64,000 bases of DNA. Origin: an uncultured Tenacibaculum sp. GTDB taxonomy: Bacteria; Bacteroidota; Bacteroidia; Flavobacteriales; Flavobacteriaceae. The translations under genes and the position numbers were made by a program. The stretch lies in assembly GCF_947498805.1 (NCBI RefSeq), contig NZ_CANMLT010000001.1, positions 434,001 through 498,000 of the forward strand. Reading direction: 5' to 3'. Below are positions 1 to 5,723 of the stretch, in pieces. How positions within the stretch are numbered: position 1 is the first letter of the stretch; each line of letters starts with the position of its first letter. Under the pieces are notes generated by a model that was not told the origin of the DNA, did not search any database, and was given only the letters and a program-made list of their open reading frames with translations.

Positions 1-38
1 TGTAAACACAAATAGTAGCATAACAAATAAGAAGGTTT

Positions 39-65
39 AGTGATGATTATAATACAATCATCACT
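39..65. repeat. Perfect 10-bp inverted repeat
   Basis: AGTGATGATT and AATCATCACT flank a 7-nt spacer, giving a perfect 10-bp stem. Neither strand has a T-run directly after it, so it is not a typical terminator; an operator or RNA hairpin is possible. I see no gene in 1-196. Confidence 0.45.
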
Positions 66-196
66 ATCTGTGCAGGTTTGTATAACCATTATTATGAATT
101 ATACCACGCAAAATGACATGGACAATTCGTTAAAAAACGGCTATGAACATCTAGCTTAAATAACAGTTAGAAATACAACTTAACTTATTTTAAATA

Positions 197-475
197 TCAT
201 AAAGCGTTTTCTATGGATCGAATTAAGCTTTTTACATCGAATTCATTTCCAGTTAATGTAAGCCTTATCCAGCTTTTTCTTTTAAGAATAAAATTGTCTG
301 GTGTAATGTTCAAATCACTATTTGGATTCTGTTGAACAAATTGATTTAAAACACGCGTTAATACTAACCTGTGCTTTCCACGGTACTCAATAATTTTTAT
401 CATAGTCTGGGGGACTTTTGTTTTAATTAAGGTTAAATTAATAAAATTTACTGAAAATAACTTACGGGTTTCCAT
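197..475 (-). CDS. Uncertain small hypothetical protein
   Basis: I do not recognise this gene. From the Met at 475 it would encode 92 aa; another in-frame Met lies at 403. The C-terminal half (from IKIIEYRGKHR to SIENAL) has ordinary globular composition with no signal peptide or membrane segment. The frame stays open upstream to 580, but that extension runs through a terminator-like hairpin and a G-loop hairpin, so I chose the 475 start. The opposite strand is also open over much of this span and reads like a gene relic, so which strand codes is unsettled. Confidence is low. Confidence 0.3.
   Translation of the reverse strand: METRKLFSVNFINLTLIKTKVPQTMIKIIEYRGKHRLVLTRVLNQFVQQNPNSDLNITPDNFILKRKSWIRLTLTGNEFDVKSLIRSIENAL
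404..416 (+). other. G-loop hairpin 1 (weak member)
   Basis: AGTC, loop TGGGG, GACT on the plus strand. It has the same core as the other G-loop hairpins but only a 4-bp stem. The shared hairpin at 485-509 lies about 70 nt downstream in the same direction and is followed by TTTT, so a short plus-strand transcript is conceivable. It sits about 105 bp from, and inverted to, the copy at 518-538. Confidence 0.25.
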
Positions 476-484
476 AAATGAAAG

Positions 485-509
485 AAAAGGGACCATAAGC
501 GTCCCTTTT
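485..509. terminator. Bidirectional terminator hairpin
   Basis: AAAAGGGAC and GTCCCTTTT form a 9-bp stem around a 7-nt loop. Read on either strand it ends in a T-run. It lies between two converging G-loop hairpins (404-416 plus strand, 518-538 minus strand) and could terminate both. Confidence 0.5.
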
Positions 510-540
510 CGAAATCTGATAGTCCCCCCGGACATATCGG
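485..540 (-). ncRNA. Candidate G-loop small RNA 2
   Basis: On the minus strand the hairpin at 538-518 has outer stem GATA/TATC, inner stem GTC/GAC and loop CGGGGG. It is followed about 9 nt later by the terminator hairpin at 509-485. The boundaries are inferred from structure and no promoter was identified. See the finding on the G-loop family. Confidence 0.35.
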
Positions 541-759
541 TAATAAAATTTGAAGATATTAAAAACTCAGTAGCTGACACAGAAAAAACTTACAAAAAAG
601 TAAGTACCAAAACAGCATTGTAGGATCACTTAAATTTAAAAGTAAATTAAAAGATGAAGTAAAAAATATTATAGAAACAGTAAACCAAAGAAATAGAAAA
701 GGTTAGCGATGAAAATTTCAAGTAGATTATGATTGGTTTAATATGTTTACATTTGTTTT

Positions 760-972
760 ATGATGCACGATTTTTTCTTAGAACTTACATTATTTGCGGT
801 TATTTCACTACCAATATTACTTTTTGTAGTATGGAAAGAAAATAATAATCTTGATTATAACGAAGCATTATTCCTTTTGAAAAATAAAATGAACATGTAT
901 TTTAGAAAATATATTTATCCAAGTTTTTTTTGGATTGTCGTATTTTCTTTATTCTACTATTTATTTGATTAG
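760..972 (+). CDS. Small membrane protein, unknown function
   Basis: This is a 70-aa protein that I do not recognise. It has two hydrophobic segments, about residues 6-24 and 53-68, separated by a charged, Lys- and Asn-rich stretch, so it is probably an inner-membrane protein with two helices. A TAnnTTTG box (TACATTTG) at 748-755 would start transcription almost at the ATG, implying a very short leader or a chance match. It is isolated in a gene-poor region with no partner. Confidence 0.45.
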   Translation: MMHDFFLELTLFAVISLPILLFVVWKENNNLDYNEALFLLKNKMNMYFRKYIYPSFFWIVVFSLFYYLFD

Positions 973-1090
973 TTTTAAAAACAATACATAAACTAAAGTC
1001 CAATTAATTTAATGATATCTAAAGACAAGGAAAAGTGATAAAGGGTCACTGAGTACTCTTAATATAACTTTTTATTAAAAATCGTAAAAC

Positions 1091-1112
1091 AAAAAAGCTC
1101 CGTTAGGAGCTT
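1091..1112 (-). terminator. Intrinsic terminator
   Basis: AAGCTCC/GGAGCTT stem with GTTA loop; on the minus strand it is followed by TTTTTTG. The minus-strand stretch leading into it (about 1113-1320) has no credible coding frame, so it may end an untranslated RNA. Confidence 0.55.
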
Positions 1113-1320
1113 ATTGTAACCACAATGGTTGAAGATAAGGGTTGTATATCGAATATTGTTTTACAGTGTTGTTTAATGAATAGTTAGCTTAGTGTATTGA
1201 AAATCAAACTAATACTAGTTGCTTGCACGATAAAATTAGGTGAAAACTAAGAAGGGATAAGCTGTTTTTCGATGAGCAGACATAATATGTCGATGAATTG
1301 AAGAGAAAGAAAGTTTAATA
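1113..1320. other. No gene seen
   Basis: Within 973-1599 this part has no convincing reading frame on either strand; the longest ATG frame on the minus strand is about 15 codons. It lies upstream, on the minus strand, of the terminator at 1091-1112 and downstream of the RNA candidate ending at 1321. The rest of 973-1599 holds those two elements and AT-rich spacer. Confidence 0.4.
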
Positions 1321-1343
1321 AAAAAAAAGGGACCGAAGTCCCT
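1321..1343 (-). terminator. Intrinsic terminator of RNA 3
   Basis: GGGAC/GTCCC stem closed by a TTCG tetraloop and followed by TTTTTTTT on the minus strand. It lacks a T-run in the other direction. Confidence 0.75.
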
Positions 1344-1395
1344 GAGTTGTATAGATATACTAAAATTAAGCGTCCCCCCAGACATTAATTTAATA
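1321..1395 (-). ncRNA. Candidate G-loop small RNA 3
   Basis: On the minus strand a hairpin at 1391-1363 has a perfect 7-bp outer stem (AAATTAA/TTAATTT), inner stem GTC/GAC and loop TGGGGG. About 20 nt later comes a textbook terminator: GGGAC, TTCG loop, GTCCC, then eight T (1343-1321). The unit is about 70-75 nt and non-coding. The strong terminator fixes the direction. Confidence 0.5.
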
Positions 1396-1599
1396 TCTAT
1401 GGGTAAGAAACCAAAATGAATAAAAAGTCACAATTAAATTTTATTTTTTTTAATGACTTCGGAGATTTGGAGGTGATTTGATGCATTTTTTGCAAGAAAT
1501 ACTCATTTGTATTGAGGTTTAACTATCATTTAGTGAGGTGTTTAGGGAGCTGTGTTGATTTAGTTTTGAATAATTAAAAAAAAGATAATAAATTAAGAC

Positions 1600-1980
1600 A
1601 TGAAAGAAGATAAAAAGAAAATAATAGGGCGATATATAAAATCGTATAATGAATTTGATGTCGAAGGAATGGTAGAAGGTTTGGCTGAAAATATTGTTTT
1701 TGAAAATATAGCTAATGAAAGTGTTACACTGAGAACTGAAGGAATAGAAGAGTTTGTACAACAAGCTAAAATGGCAACGAAGTACTTTAAAAGCCGACAA
1801 CAAACTGTGGAGACATGGAGATTTAATGATTCAAACGTGATTGTAGAAATTGCTTATAAAGCAATTCTTGCAATTGATTTACCAAATGGTTTAAAAAAGG
1901 GAGATTCTTTAGAACTGAAAGGAATATCGGAGTTTGAGTTTGAAAACCAAAAAATTGTAAGAATTACCGACAGAAGTTAA
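1600..1980 (+). CDS. NTF2-like / SnoaL-fold protein
   Basis: A 126-aa cytosolic protein with the length and pattern of the NTF2/SnoaL superfamily: an N-terminal helix (residues 5-17, IIGRYIKSYNEFDVEGM), the region LAENIVFENIA, then strands ending in SEFEFENQKIVRITD. The 'F-x-x-x-D-x-x-G-M' start is typical of SnoaL-like domains (inference from pattern). Members bind small hydrophobic ligands or act as isomerases or hydrolases; the substrate cannot be told. There is no signal peptide. It is a single gene with its own terminator at 2038-2078. Confidence 0.75.
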   Translation: MKEDKKKIIGRYIKSYNEFDVEGMVEGLAENIVFENIANESVTLRTEGIEEFVQQAKMATKYFKSRQQTVETWRFNDSNVIVEIAYKAILAIDLPNGLKKGDSLELKGISEFEFENQKIVRITDRS

Positions 1981-2037
1981 AGATTAAAATACCAAATTGT
2001 ATTTGTAAACCATAAAATAGAAGTATTCATTCCAAAA

Positions 2038-2078
2038 TAAAAAAAGTCATATCAGGAATAATATGACTTTTAATTTTT
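2038..2078. terminator. Terminator after the NTF2-like gene
   Basis: AAAAGTCATAT/ATATGACTTTT 11-bp stem with an 8-nt loop, T-rich on both sides. It can end the plus-strand gene at 1980. Confidence 0.7.
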
Positions 2079-2120
2079 TGATTTTTTGTTCAAAAAAATA
2101 ATGATAGAAAACTTAATGCT

Positions 2121-2222
2121 TAAATAAAGACACAACCCGTAATTGGGCTGTGCACAATTTTTGAATTCAATTCTAGCCCCCACTAAATCAATTCTTAACA
2201 AACCTAAAAATTAAGTTGTTAC
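2121..2222 (-). ncRNA. Candidate G-loop small RNA 4 (copy A)
   Basis: First of two tandem paralogues transcribed on the minus strand. A putative -7 box (ATATTTG; CAAATA at 2227-2232 on the plus strand) predicts a start near 2220. A G-loop hairpin at 2194-2163 follows (TTTAG/CTAGA stem, loop TGGGGG, outer GAATT/AATTC). It ends in a hairpin at 2152-2131 (CACAGCCC/GGGTTGTG) followed by TCTTTATTT. The copy at 2341-2440 shares the palindromic upstream element, the AGGTTTG segment, GTGGGG and the terminator stem. No conserved reading frame links the copies, which favours RNA over peptide. Confidence 0.5.
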
Positions 2223-2269
2223 CTCCCAAATATGAGCTTATTTACGTAAAAATTAATTAAAAAAAAGAC

Positions 2270-2279
2270 AACATATGTT
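2270..2279. promoter_or_regulatory. Palindrome upstream of RNA copy A
   Basis: AACATATGTT is a perfect 10-bp palindrome inside a longer stretch (TTTCTTAACATATGTT then R, then TCTTTTTTT) that is otherwise identical upstream of copy B. It lies 38 bp upstream of the putative -7 box of copy A, against 37 bp in copy B. It is a candidate binding site for a dimeric regulator. Confidence 0.45.
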
Positions 2280-2340
2280 AAGAAATTTAGCTTTTTTAAA
2301 CAGGAGAAAGTAGTGTAGTTGTCTAATGTTTTAGATAGAA

Positions 2341-2440
2341 ACAAAAAACACAACCCAAGAATTGGATTGTGCAATAGGTGAACTTAACTATAGTCCCCAC
2401 TTAATTAAATTCGGGCAAACCTAAATATTACTTAGTAAAT
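2341..2440 (-). ncRNA. Candidate G-loop small RNA 5 (copy B)
   Basis: Second tandem paralogue of the RNA at 2121-2222. A putative -7 box (CAAATA at 2444-2449 on the plus strand) predicts a start near 2437. The G-run is GTGGGGACT with only a short AG/CT stem. The transcript ends at a hairpin 2371-2349 (CACAATCC/GGGTTGTG, one G-U pair) followed by TTTTTTG. Stem substitutions relative to copy A (AGCCC versus ATCC opposite GGG) keep pairing through G-U. Confidence 0.5.
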
Positions 2441-2485
2441 GTGCAAATATTAATCTCACTCATTAGAAATAAATGAAAAAAAGAT

Positions 2486-2495
2486 AACATATGTT
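2486..2495. promoter_or_regulatory. Palindrome upstream of RNA copy B
   Basis: AACATATGTT again, in the same extended context and 37 bp upstream of the -7 box of copy B. Its conservation in sequence and spacing while the surrounding bases differ supports a regulatory role. Confidence 0.45.
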
Positions 2496-2610
2496 AAGAA
2501 ATAAAGAAGGTTTAATTTTTTTCGAAGAAATATTAAAATAGGATATTCAATTGTAATAGATGTAGGGCTTTTTATAAAAGAAAAGGTGAACCTAGGCCCA
2601 CCTTTTAAAT

Positions 2611-2787
2611 TTAACAATGCACTTCTCTACAATCATGGAAGCAAGCACTAAATTCTGGTTTGTTTTGGAAGTTTTGAGCTCTACAATAATCGAAACATAC
2701 TGAGCAAAAAAATGGAGTACCACCTTGAATATTTTTCTGATCTTCTTTTTGTAGTGTTACTCCTAAATTTAAAATATTTTGTAACAT
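2611..2787 (-). CDS. Double-glycine leader, six-cysteine peptide
   Basis: A 58-aa peptide. Residues 1-23 form a bacteriocin-type leader (M-L-Q-N-I…, ending K-N-I-Q-G-G), the signal normally cut by C39-peptidase ABC exporters. The 35-residue core has six Cys (C-x2-C-x3-C, then C-x3-C-x4-C) plus aromatic and acidic residues. Known families with such leaders include bacteriocins, pheromones and ribosomal natural products; whether the Cys form disulfides or are modified cannot be told. No exporter or modifying enzyme is in the window. A paralogue with a clearly related leader lies at 47813-47992, and both carry the same element 60-61 bp upstream. Confidence 0.75.
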   Translation of the reverse strand: MLQNILNLGVTLQKEDQKNIQGGTPFFCSVCFDYCRAQNFQNKPEFSACFHDCREVHC

Positions 2788-2847
2788 AAGGTTGATTTTT
2801 AAGTGGTTACAATATAATTTTTTAAGAAATATTTGTAGAGAATTAAT

Positions 2848-2861
2848 CCGTAAAAAAAGTA
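2848..2861 (-). promoter_or_regulatory. Shared element of the GG-peptide genes
   Basis: CCGTAAAAAAAGTA on the plus strand (TACTTTTTTTACGG on the coding strand), 61 bp upstream of the peptide start at 2787. The same 14 bp with one change (CCATAAAAAAAGTA) lies 60 bp upstream of the second peptide. Likely part of the promoter or a regulator site. Confidence 0.5.
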
Positions 2862-2949
2862 TGGTTTTTCCTTGTTTCTTTCTTATAACCAGTGTGTTAG
2901 TTGTGTTTTAGGTTATGGGAACCCAATAGAGAATAAGAATTATAAATAT

Positions 2950-2998
2950 AAAAAAAGAAGAAAAGAGATCGTCCCCCCCAGGATTCGTCTTTTCTTCT
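2950..2998 (-). terminator. G-loop terminator hairpin (member 6)
   Basis: On the minus strand an 11-bp perfect stem (AGAAGAAAAGA/TCTTTTCTTCT) is followed by TTTTTTT, making a strong terminator. Its 21-nt loop contains CCTGGGGGGGAC, in which TCC/GGA can pair around TGGGGG, so here the G-loop motif is carried at the tip of the terminator. It could end the 92-aa gene at 3204-3482, about 205 bp upstream, or an unrecognised RNA. Confidence 0.6.
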
Positions 2999-3203
2999 AA
3001 AGTCTTCAATTTTGTGTGAAAAATGAAATTATTACTGTAAAGGTACGTCGTACTTATAGTGTTCGAGACCGGTAATAGTTGAGAAGTCTTTTTATATAGA
3101 CGAATGGTATGCTATCTGTCGATGAAAGGTAAATTTGACAGAGTTCTTTAAAATTCACAGTGTAAGACCTGTGTTTTATGTGTAGATTTAGTGTTGTTTA
3201 ATA
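2999..3203. other. No gene seen
   Basis: No credible start codon and frame on either strand. It may be the long 3' untranslated region of the 92-aa gene running to the terminator at 2950-2998, or the body of a small RNA. With the peptide promoter region (2788-2949) it makes up the 416-bp gap 2788-3203. Confidence 0.35.
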
Positions 3204-3482
3204 TTAGCTAGCTTGCATAAATCGTTGCTTTTCAAGCCAACGATCTACACTTCCCAATTCTCTAGCTTTAAAGAAGTTGTTTTCCTTATAAATATAATTC
3301 CCTTTAGGTGGAACTTTTTTAACCTTAATAAATTTATAAAGTACTAGTTTGATAATGGCTTCTTTAACATCTTCTTTAGTAATATCTTCTTCATTATTTG
3401 AATCCAGCACTTCATCAATAAAAGTATCTACTTCAATATTTTTAGTATTAAAAATTAACGCTTTGAAAACAATTTCTTCCAT
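3204..3482 (-). CDS. Hypothetical protein, 92 aa
   Basis: Not recognised. It is an acidic, soluble protein, probably helical in the N-terminal two thirds (residues 1-50), then KVKKVPPKGNYIYKENNFF and a basic C-terminus. It could be a small winged-helix-like protein, but no motif proves this. A TAnnTTTG box (CAAATATA on the plus strand, 3502-3509) lies 20 bp upstream of the ATG and supports both the start and independent transcription. No Shine-Dalgarno is visible, as usual in this phylum. Confidence 0.6.
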   Translation of the reverse strand: MEEIVFKALIFNTKNIEVDTFIDEVLDSNNEEDITKEDVKEAIIKLVLYKFIKVKKVPPKGNYIYKENNFFKARELGSVDRWLEKQRFMQAS

Positions 3483-3501
3483 AATGCTTCGATTATATAT
3501 G

Positions 3502-3509
3502 CAAATATA
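3502..3509 (-). promoter_or_regulatory. -7 box of the 92-aa gene
   Basis: TATATTTG on the minus strand, matching the Bacteroidetes TAnnTTTG element, 20 bp from the ATG at 3482. Confidence 0.5.
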
Positions 3510-3590
3510 TCAGCAAGTTAATGTCTAAAAAAGGGGAATACCGCAGCTAAAACTGCAAAAAACCGTATGCTTTTTGAAAAGAAGGAAGTT

Positions 3591-4166
3591 TTAGAGATCT
3601 TTTTGTATTAGGGCTAGTATTTTTCTTCCTCTAGCTTCACAACCTTTGCTTTCATGAATAACTTGATTTCTAATAACATGATCTAACTCTTGTAAAACCC
3701 AATCGGTAGAGCGTCCAAAAAGGTAAAGTGTTTGCATGGTATAAGCTTTTACGGCAATTTTTTGTTGACTAATTAACCAATCAAATCCTGTTTCAATAAT
3801 TAAATCAATATGTTTTTCAGTCAGGGCTTTTTTAATAAGGTTTTCTTTCTTGGAGGTATATGCCTTTGCAATATGCTCACAAATTTTAGCGCAGGGTCTT
3901 ACGGCACTATCAAAATGAACCTTCTGTATGTTTTGAGTAAATGTGTCTAGGTAGAGAATGATATGGTTAATTCCATGATGTGTACAAATCCACTCTAATA
4001 TCCATGCAGCTTTAATAGAGAGTTTATTATCCACATCGAAAGTTAAATCAACTAATTTTTTTATTAAATTAGGTTGTTGTAATACAATATTTGAAGCAGT
4101 TTTCCTGTTCTCTCTAGCAGGATTGTCCATATTGTTTAATACGGTAATTAAAAAATCAACACTCAT
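3591..4166 (-). CDS. HEAT-repeat protein
   Basis: A 191-aa all-helical protein with tandem helix pairs such as ASNIVLQQPNLIKKLVDLTF, SIKAAWILEWICTHHG and KIAVKAYTMQTLYLFGR, characteristic of HEAT or armadillo-like repeats. Close homologues in Flavobacteriia are often mislabelled adenylosuccinate lyase; none of that enzyme's signature motifs is present. There is no signal peptide or membrane segment, so it is probably a cytosolic scaffold. It is divergent from the MORN-protein gene, whose -7 box sits just upstream of this start. Confidence 0.65.
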   Translation of the reverse strand: MSVDFLITVLNNMDNPARENRKTASNIVLQQPNLIKKLVDLTFDVDNKLSIKAAWILEWICTHHGINHIILYLDTFTQNIQKVHFDSAVRPCAKICEHIAKAYTSKKENLIKKALTEKHIDLIIETGFDWLISQQKIAVKAYTMQTLYLFGRSTDWVLQELDHVIRNQVIHESKGCEARGRKILALIQKDL

Positions 4167-4182
4167 ATTGGTATGGTTTGTG

Positions 4183-4190
4183 TACTTTTG
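4183..4190 (+). promoter_or_regulatory. -7 box of the MORN/lipoprotein operon
   Basis: TACTTTTG, a match to TAnnTTTG, 37 bp upstream of the ATG at 4228. Confidence 0.5.
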
Positions 4191-4227
4191 ATGCAGTAAG
4201 AGTTAAAATTAGAAAAAAGAAATCATA

Positions 4228-4929
4228 ATGATTCATTTAAAAAAGATATTTTCAATAACAATAATAAGTTCTTTGGTTTTGTCCGCTACAGTTTCAGCTC
4301 AAAAAATAAACCAATTTGATAAGAATGGTAAAAGAACAGGAGTTTGGAAGAAGTTTTATAAAAATGAAAAAATACGTTACTCTGGTAAATTTAAGGCAGG
4401 AAAAGAAGTTGGAATATTTAAATTTTATAATATAGACTCCTATGGAACTCCATCTATTGTAAAAGAATTTTCATCAAAGTCAGATAGCGCATTTGTGAAA
4501 TTTCACACACCAAAAGGAAAAGTAAAGAGCAAAGGTTGGATGATAGGAAAGAATAGAGTAGGAAAGTGGATGTATTATTTTAGCAATGGGAAGGTGTTTT
4601 CTGAAGAAAATTATAAAGATGGAAAGTTAGATGGAGTTGTTAAAAATTATTATCCAAATGGAAAACTTACAGAGGAAACACATTATATAGAAGGAAAAAA
4701 AGATGGAGTTTCTAAAGTATATACAGATGAAGGAATTCTTATAGAAGAAGTAGCTTATTTAAATGGTAAACTGCATGGTTTTGGAAAGTATTATAATTTA
4801 AAGGGACAGCTACAAGAACAAGGAAATTATGAAAATGGTGTAAGAAAGGGTAAATGGGAATTTTTCATTGATGGAGAAATAGCTACTAAAAAGAAACGCA
4901 AGAGTCTTTCAGATTTAAAAAATAAATAA
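4228..4929 (+). CDS. MORN-variant repeat protein (YwqK-like), secreted
   Basis: A 233-aa protein with a signal peptide (residues 1-24, cleavage probably after VSA). It then carries about six MORN_2-type repeats, each of the form G-K-x-x-G-x-W-x-x-Y-Y-x-N-G-K, for example GKWMYYFSNGKVFSEENYKDG and DGVVKNYYPNGK. Annotation pipelines call such proteins 'YwqK family antitoxin', but here there is no toxin partner and the protein is exported, so that label is misleading. It is likely a periplasmic or outer-membrane-associated repeat protein. The gene ends 4 bp before the next lipoprotein gene, so the two are probably co-transcribed. Confidence 0.75.
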   Translation: MIHLKKIFSITIISSLVLSATVSAQKINQFDKNGKRTGVWKKFYKNEKIRYSGKFKAGKEVGIFKFYNIDSYGTPSIVKEFSSKSDSAFVKFHTPKGKVKSKGWMIGKNRVGKWMYYFSNGKVFSEENYKDGKLDGVVKNYYPNGKLTEETHYIEGKKDGVSKVYTDEGILIEEVAYLNGKLHGFGKYYNLKGQLQEQGNYENGVRKGKWEFFIDGEIATKKKRKSLSDLKNK

Positions 4930-4933
4930 TTTT

Positions 4934-5653
4934 ATGACTAAAAGATTATCCATTATCATACTGATTTTTGTTGCAGGAGTTATAGTTTCTTGTGATAAAG
5001 AAAAAGAAGAGAAAAAGAAAGGTTCAATGGTTGGTCTTTGGAATGTTGAAAAAGTGCAAGTAGGAGAAAAAGAAATGACTCCAAATGCTCGTTGGATGCA
5101 TTTTAAATCAGATTCAACACAAGTTTCTGGTAATGGCTGGCTACAACATTCAGTGGGTTCATGGAGGTTAGAAGAAGAACGGCTTACGATTGATAATTTA
5201 AATGGTATAAAAGACAATGCAGCGCCTTTTCAGGTTGAATTGAATCAGGATAAAATGTTGTGGAGAAGAACAGAAGATGGACAAAAAGTTACCGTCCATT
5301 TAAAGAGAGCTGAAAAAATACCCACTTCTGAAGGGAATAAATTAATTGGGTTGTGGCAATTGGTATTGCATAAAGTTGGAGAAGAAAAGAGTACAAACTT
5401 AGAGATAGATAAAAAGGTAACATTGTTTTTAAGATGGGATAATACCTATGTGAAACAAAGTACTTTAACCTCAAAAGATTATGGAGTTTATAAAATACAC
5501 GGACACAGACCTGAATTACAGATGGTAAATTATGGTGATACTCCTGTATTTAGCTTCTATAAATTTGATATTAAAAAGGATAAACTTGTATTAAAATCTA
5601 CAGATGGAAAAGAAGAATTAGAATACAAAAGAATCCATCAGTTTTTTCAATGA
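4934..5653 (+). CDS. Lipoprotein with two lipocalin-like modules
   Basis: A 239-aa protein. The N-terminus is a lipoprotein signal with the Cys in VIVSCDK at about residue 20, followed by a Lys/Glu-rich linker. Two similar halves both begin G-L-W (MVGLWNVEKVQVGEKE and LIGLWQLVLHKVGEEK) and continue with β-strand patterns. This is the arrangement of lipocalin-like domains common in Bacteroidetes surface lipoproteins. Function unknown. It is in an apparent operon with the MORN protein 4 bp upstream. Confidence 0.65.
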   Translation: MTKRLSIIILIFVAGVIVSCDKEKEEKKKGSMVGLWNVEKVQVGEKEMTPNARWMHFKSDSTQVSGNGWLQHSVGSWRLEEERLTIDNLNGIKDNAAPFQVELNQDKMLWRRTEDGQKVTVHLKRAEKIPTSEGNKLIGLWQLVLHKVGEEKSTNLEIDKKVTLFLRWDNTYVKQSTLTSKDYGVYKIHGHRPELQMVNYGDTPVFSFYKFDIKKDKLVLKSTDGKEELEYKRIHQFFQ

Positions 5654-5695
5654 TACCATTGATTCTTTCCATGTAAAAAAACAGAAACAAATTCG

Positions 5696-5703
5696 TAAAT
5701 TTG
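5696..5703 (+). promoter_or_regulatory. -7 box of mnmA
   Basis: TAAATTTG, exact TAnnTTTG match, 20 bp upstream of the mnmA ATG at 5724. Confidence 0.55.
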
Positions 5704-5723
5704 CACCTCAAATTTAAAGAGAA

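Larger units (their letters stand above)
345..706 (+). pseudogene. Possible frameshifted gene relic
   Basis: On the plus strand one frame is open from about 345 to a TAG at 621-623 and its distal part looks protein-like (…VIKFEDIKNSVADTEK…). Close to that stop the next frame takes over and runs to a TAG at 704-706 (…LKFKSKLKDEVKNIIET…), again with charged, helix-like composition. There is no good start codon. A decayed gene with one frameshift near 600-620 would explain this. It overlaps the opposite-strand reading frame at 197-475, and only one of them is likely to be meaningful. Confidence 0.22.

Noticed and set aside
1519..1803. Long Phe/Tyr/Ser-rich minus-strand frame over the NTF2-like gene
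   Set aside because: It is antisense to a well-formed gene and has the composition of a reverse-complement artefact.
2121..2400. Reading the tandem G-loop units as two small Cys-containing peptides
   Set aside because: The frames lack plausible start codons and are not conserved between the two copies, while stems and promoter elements are.
3591..4166. Adenosyl-succinate lyase, the label often attached to this protein family
   Set aside because: None of the lyase signatures is present; the sequence is a HEAT-type helical repeat.
4228..5653. Possible toxin-antitoxin pair, because MORN proteins are often named 'YwqK family antitoxin'
   Set aside because: Both genes encode exported proteins and neither resembles a toxin; the name is an annotation habit.
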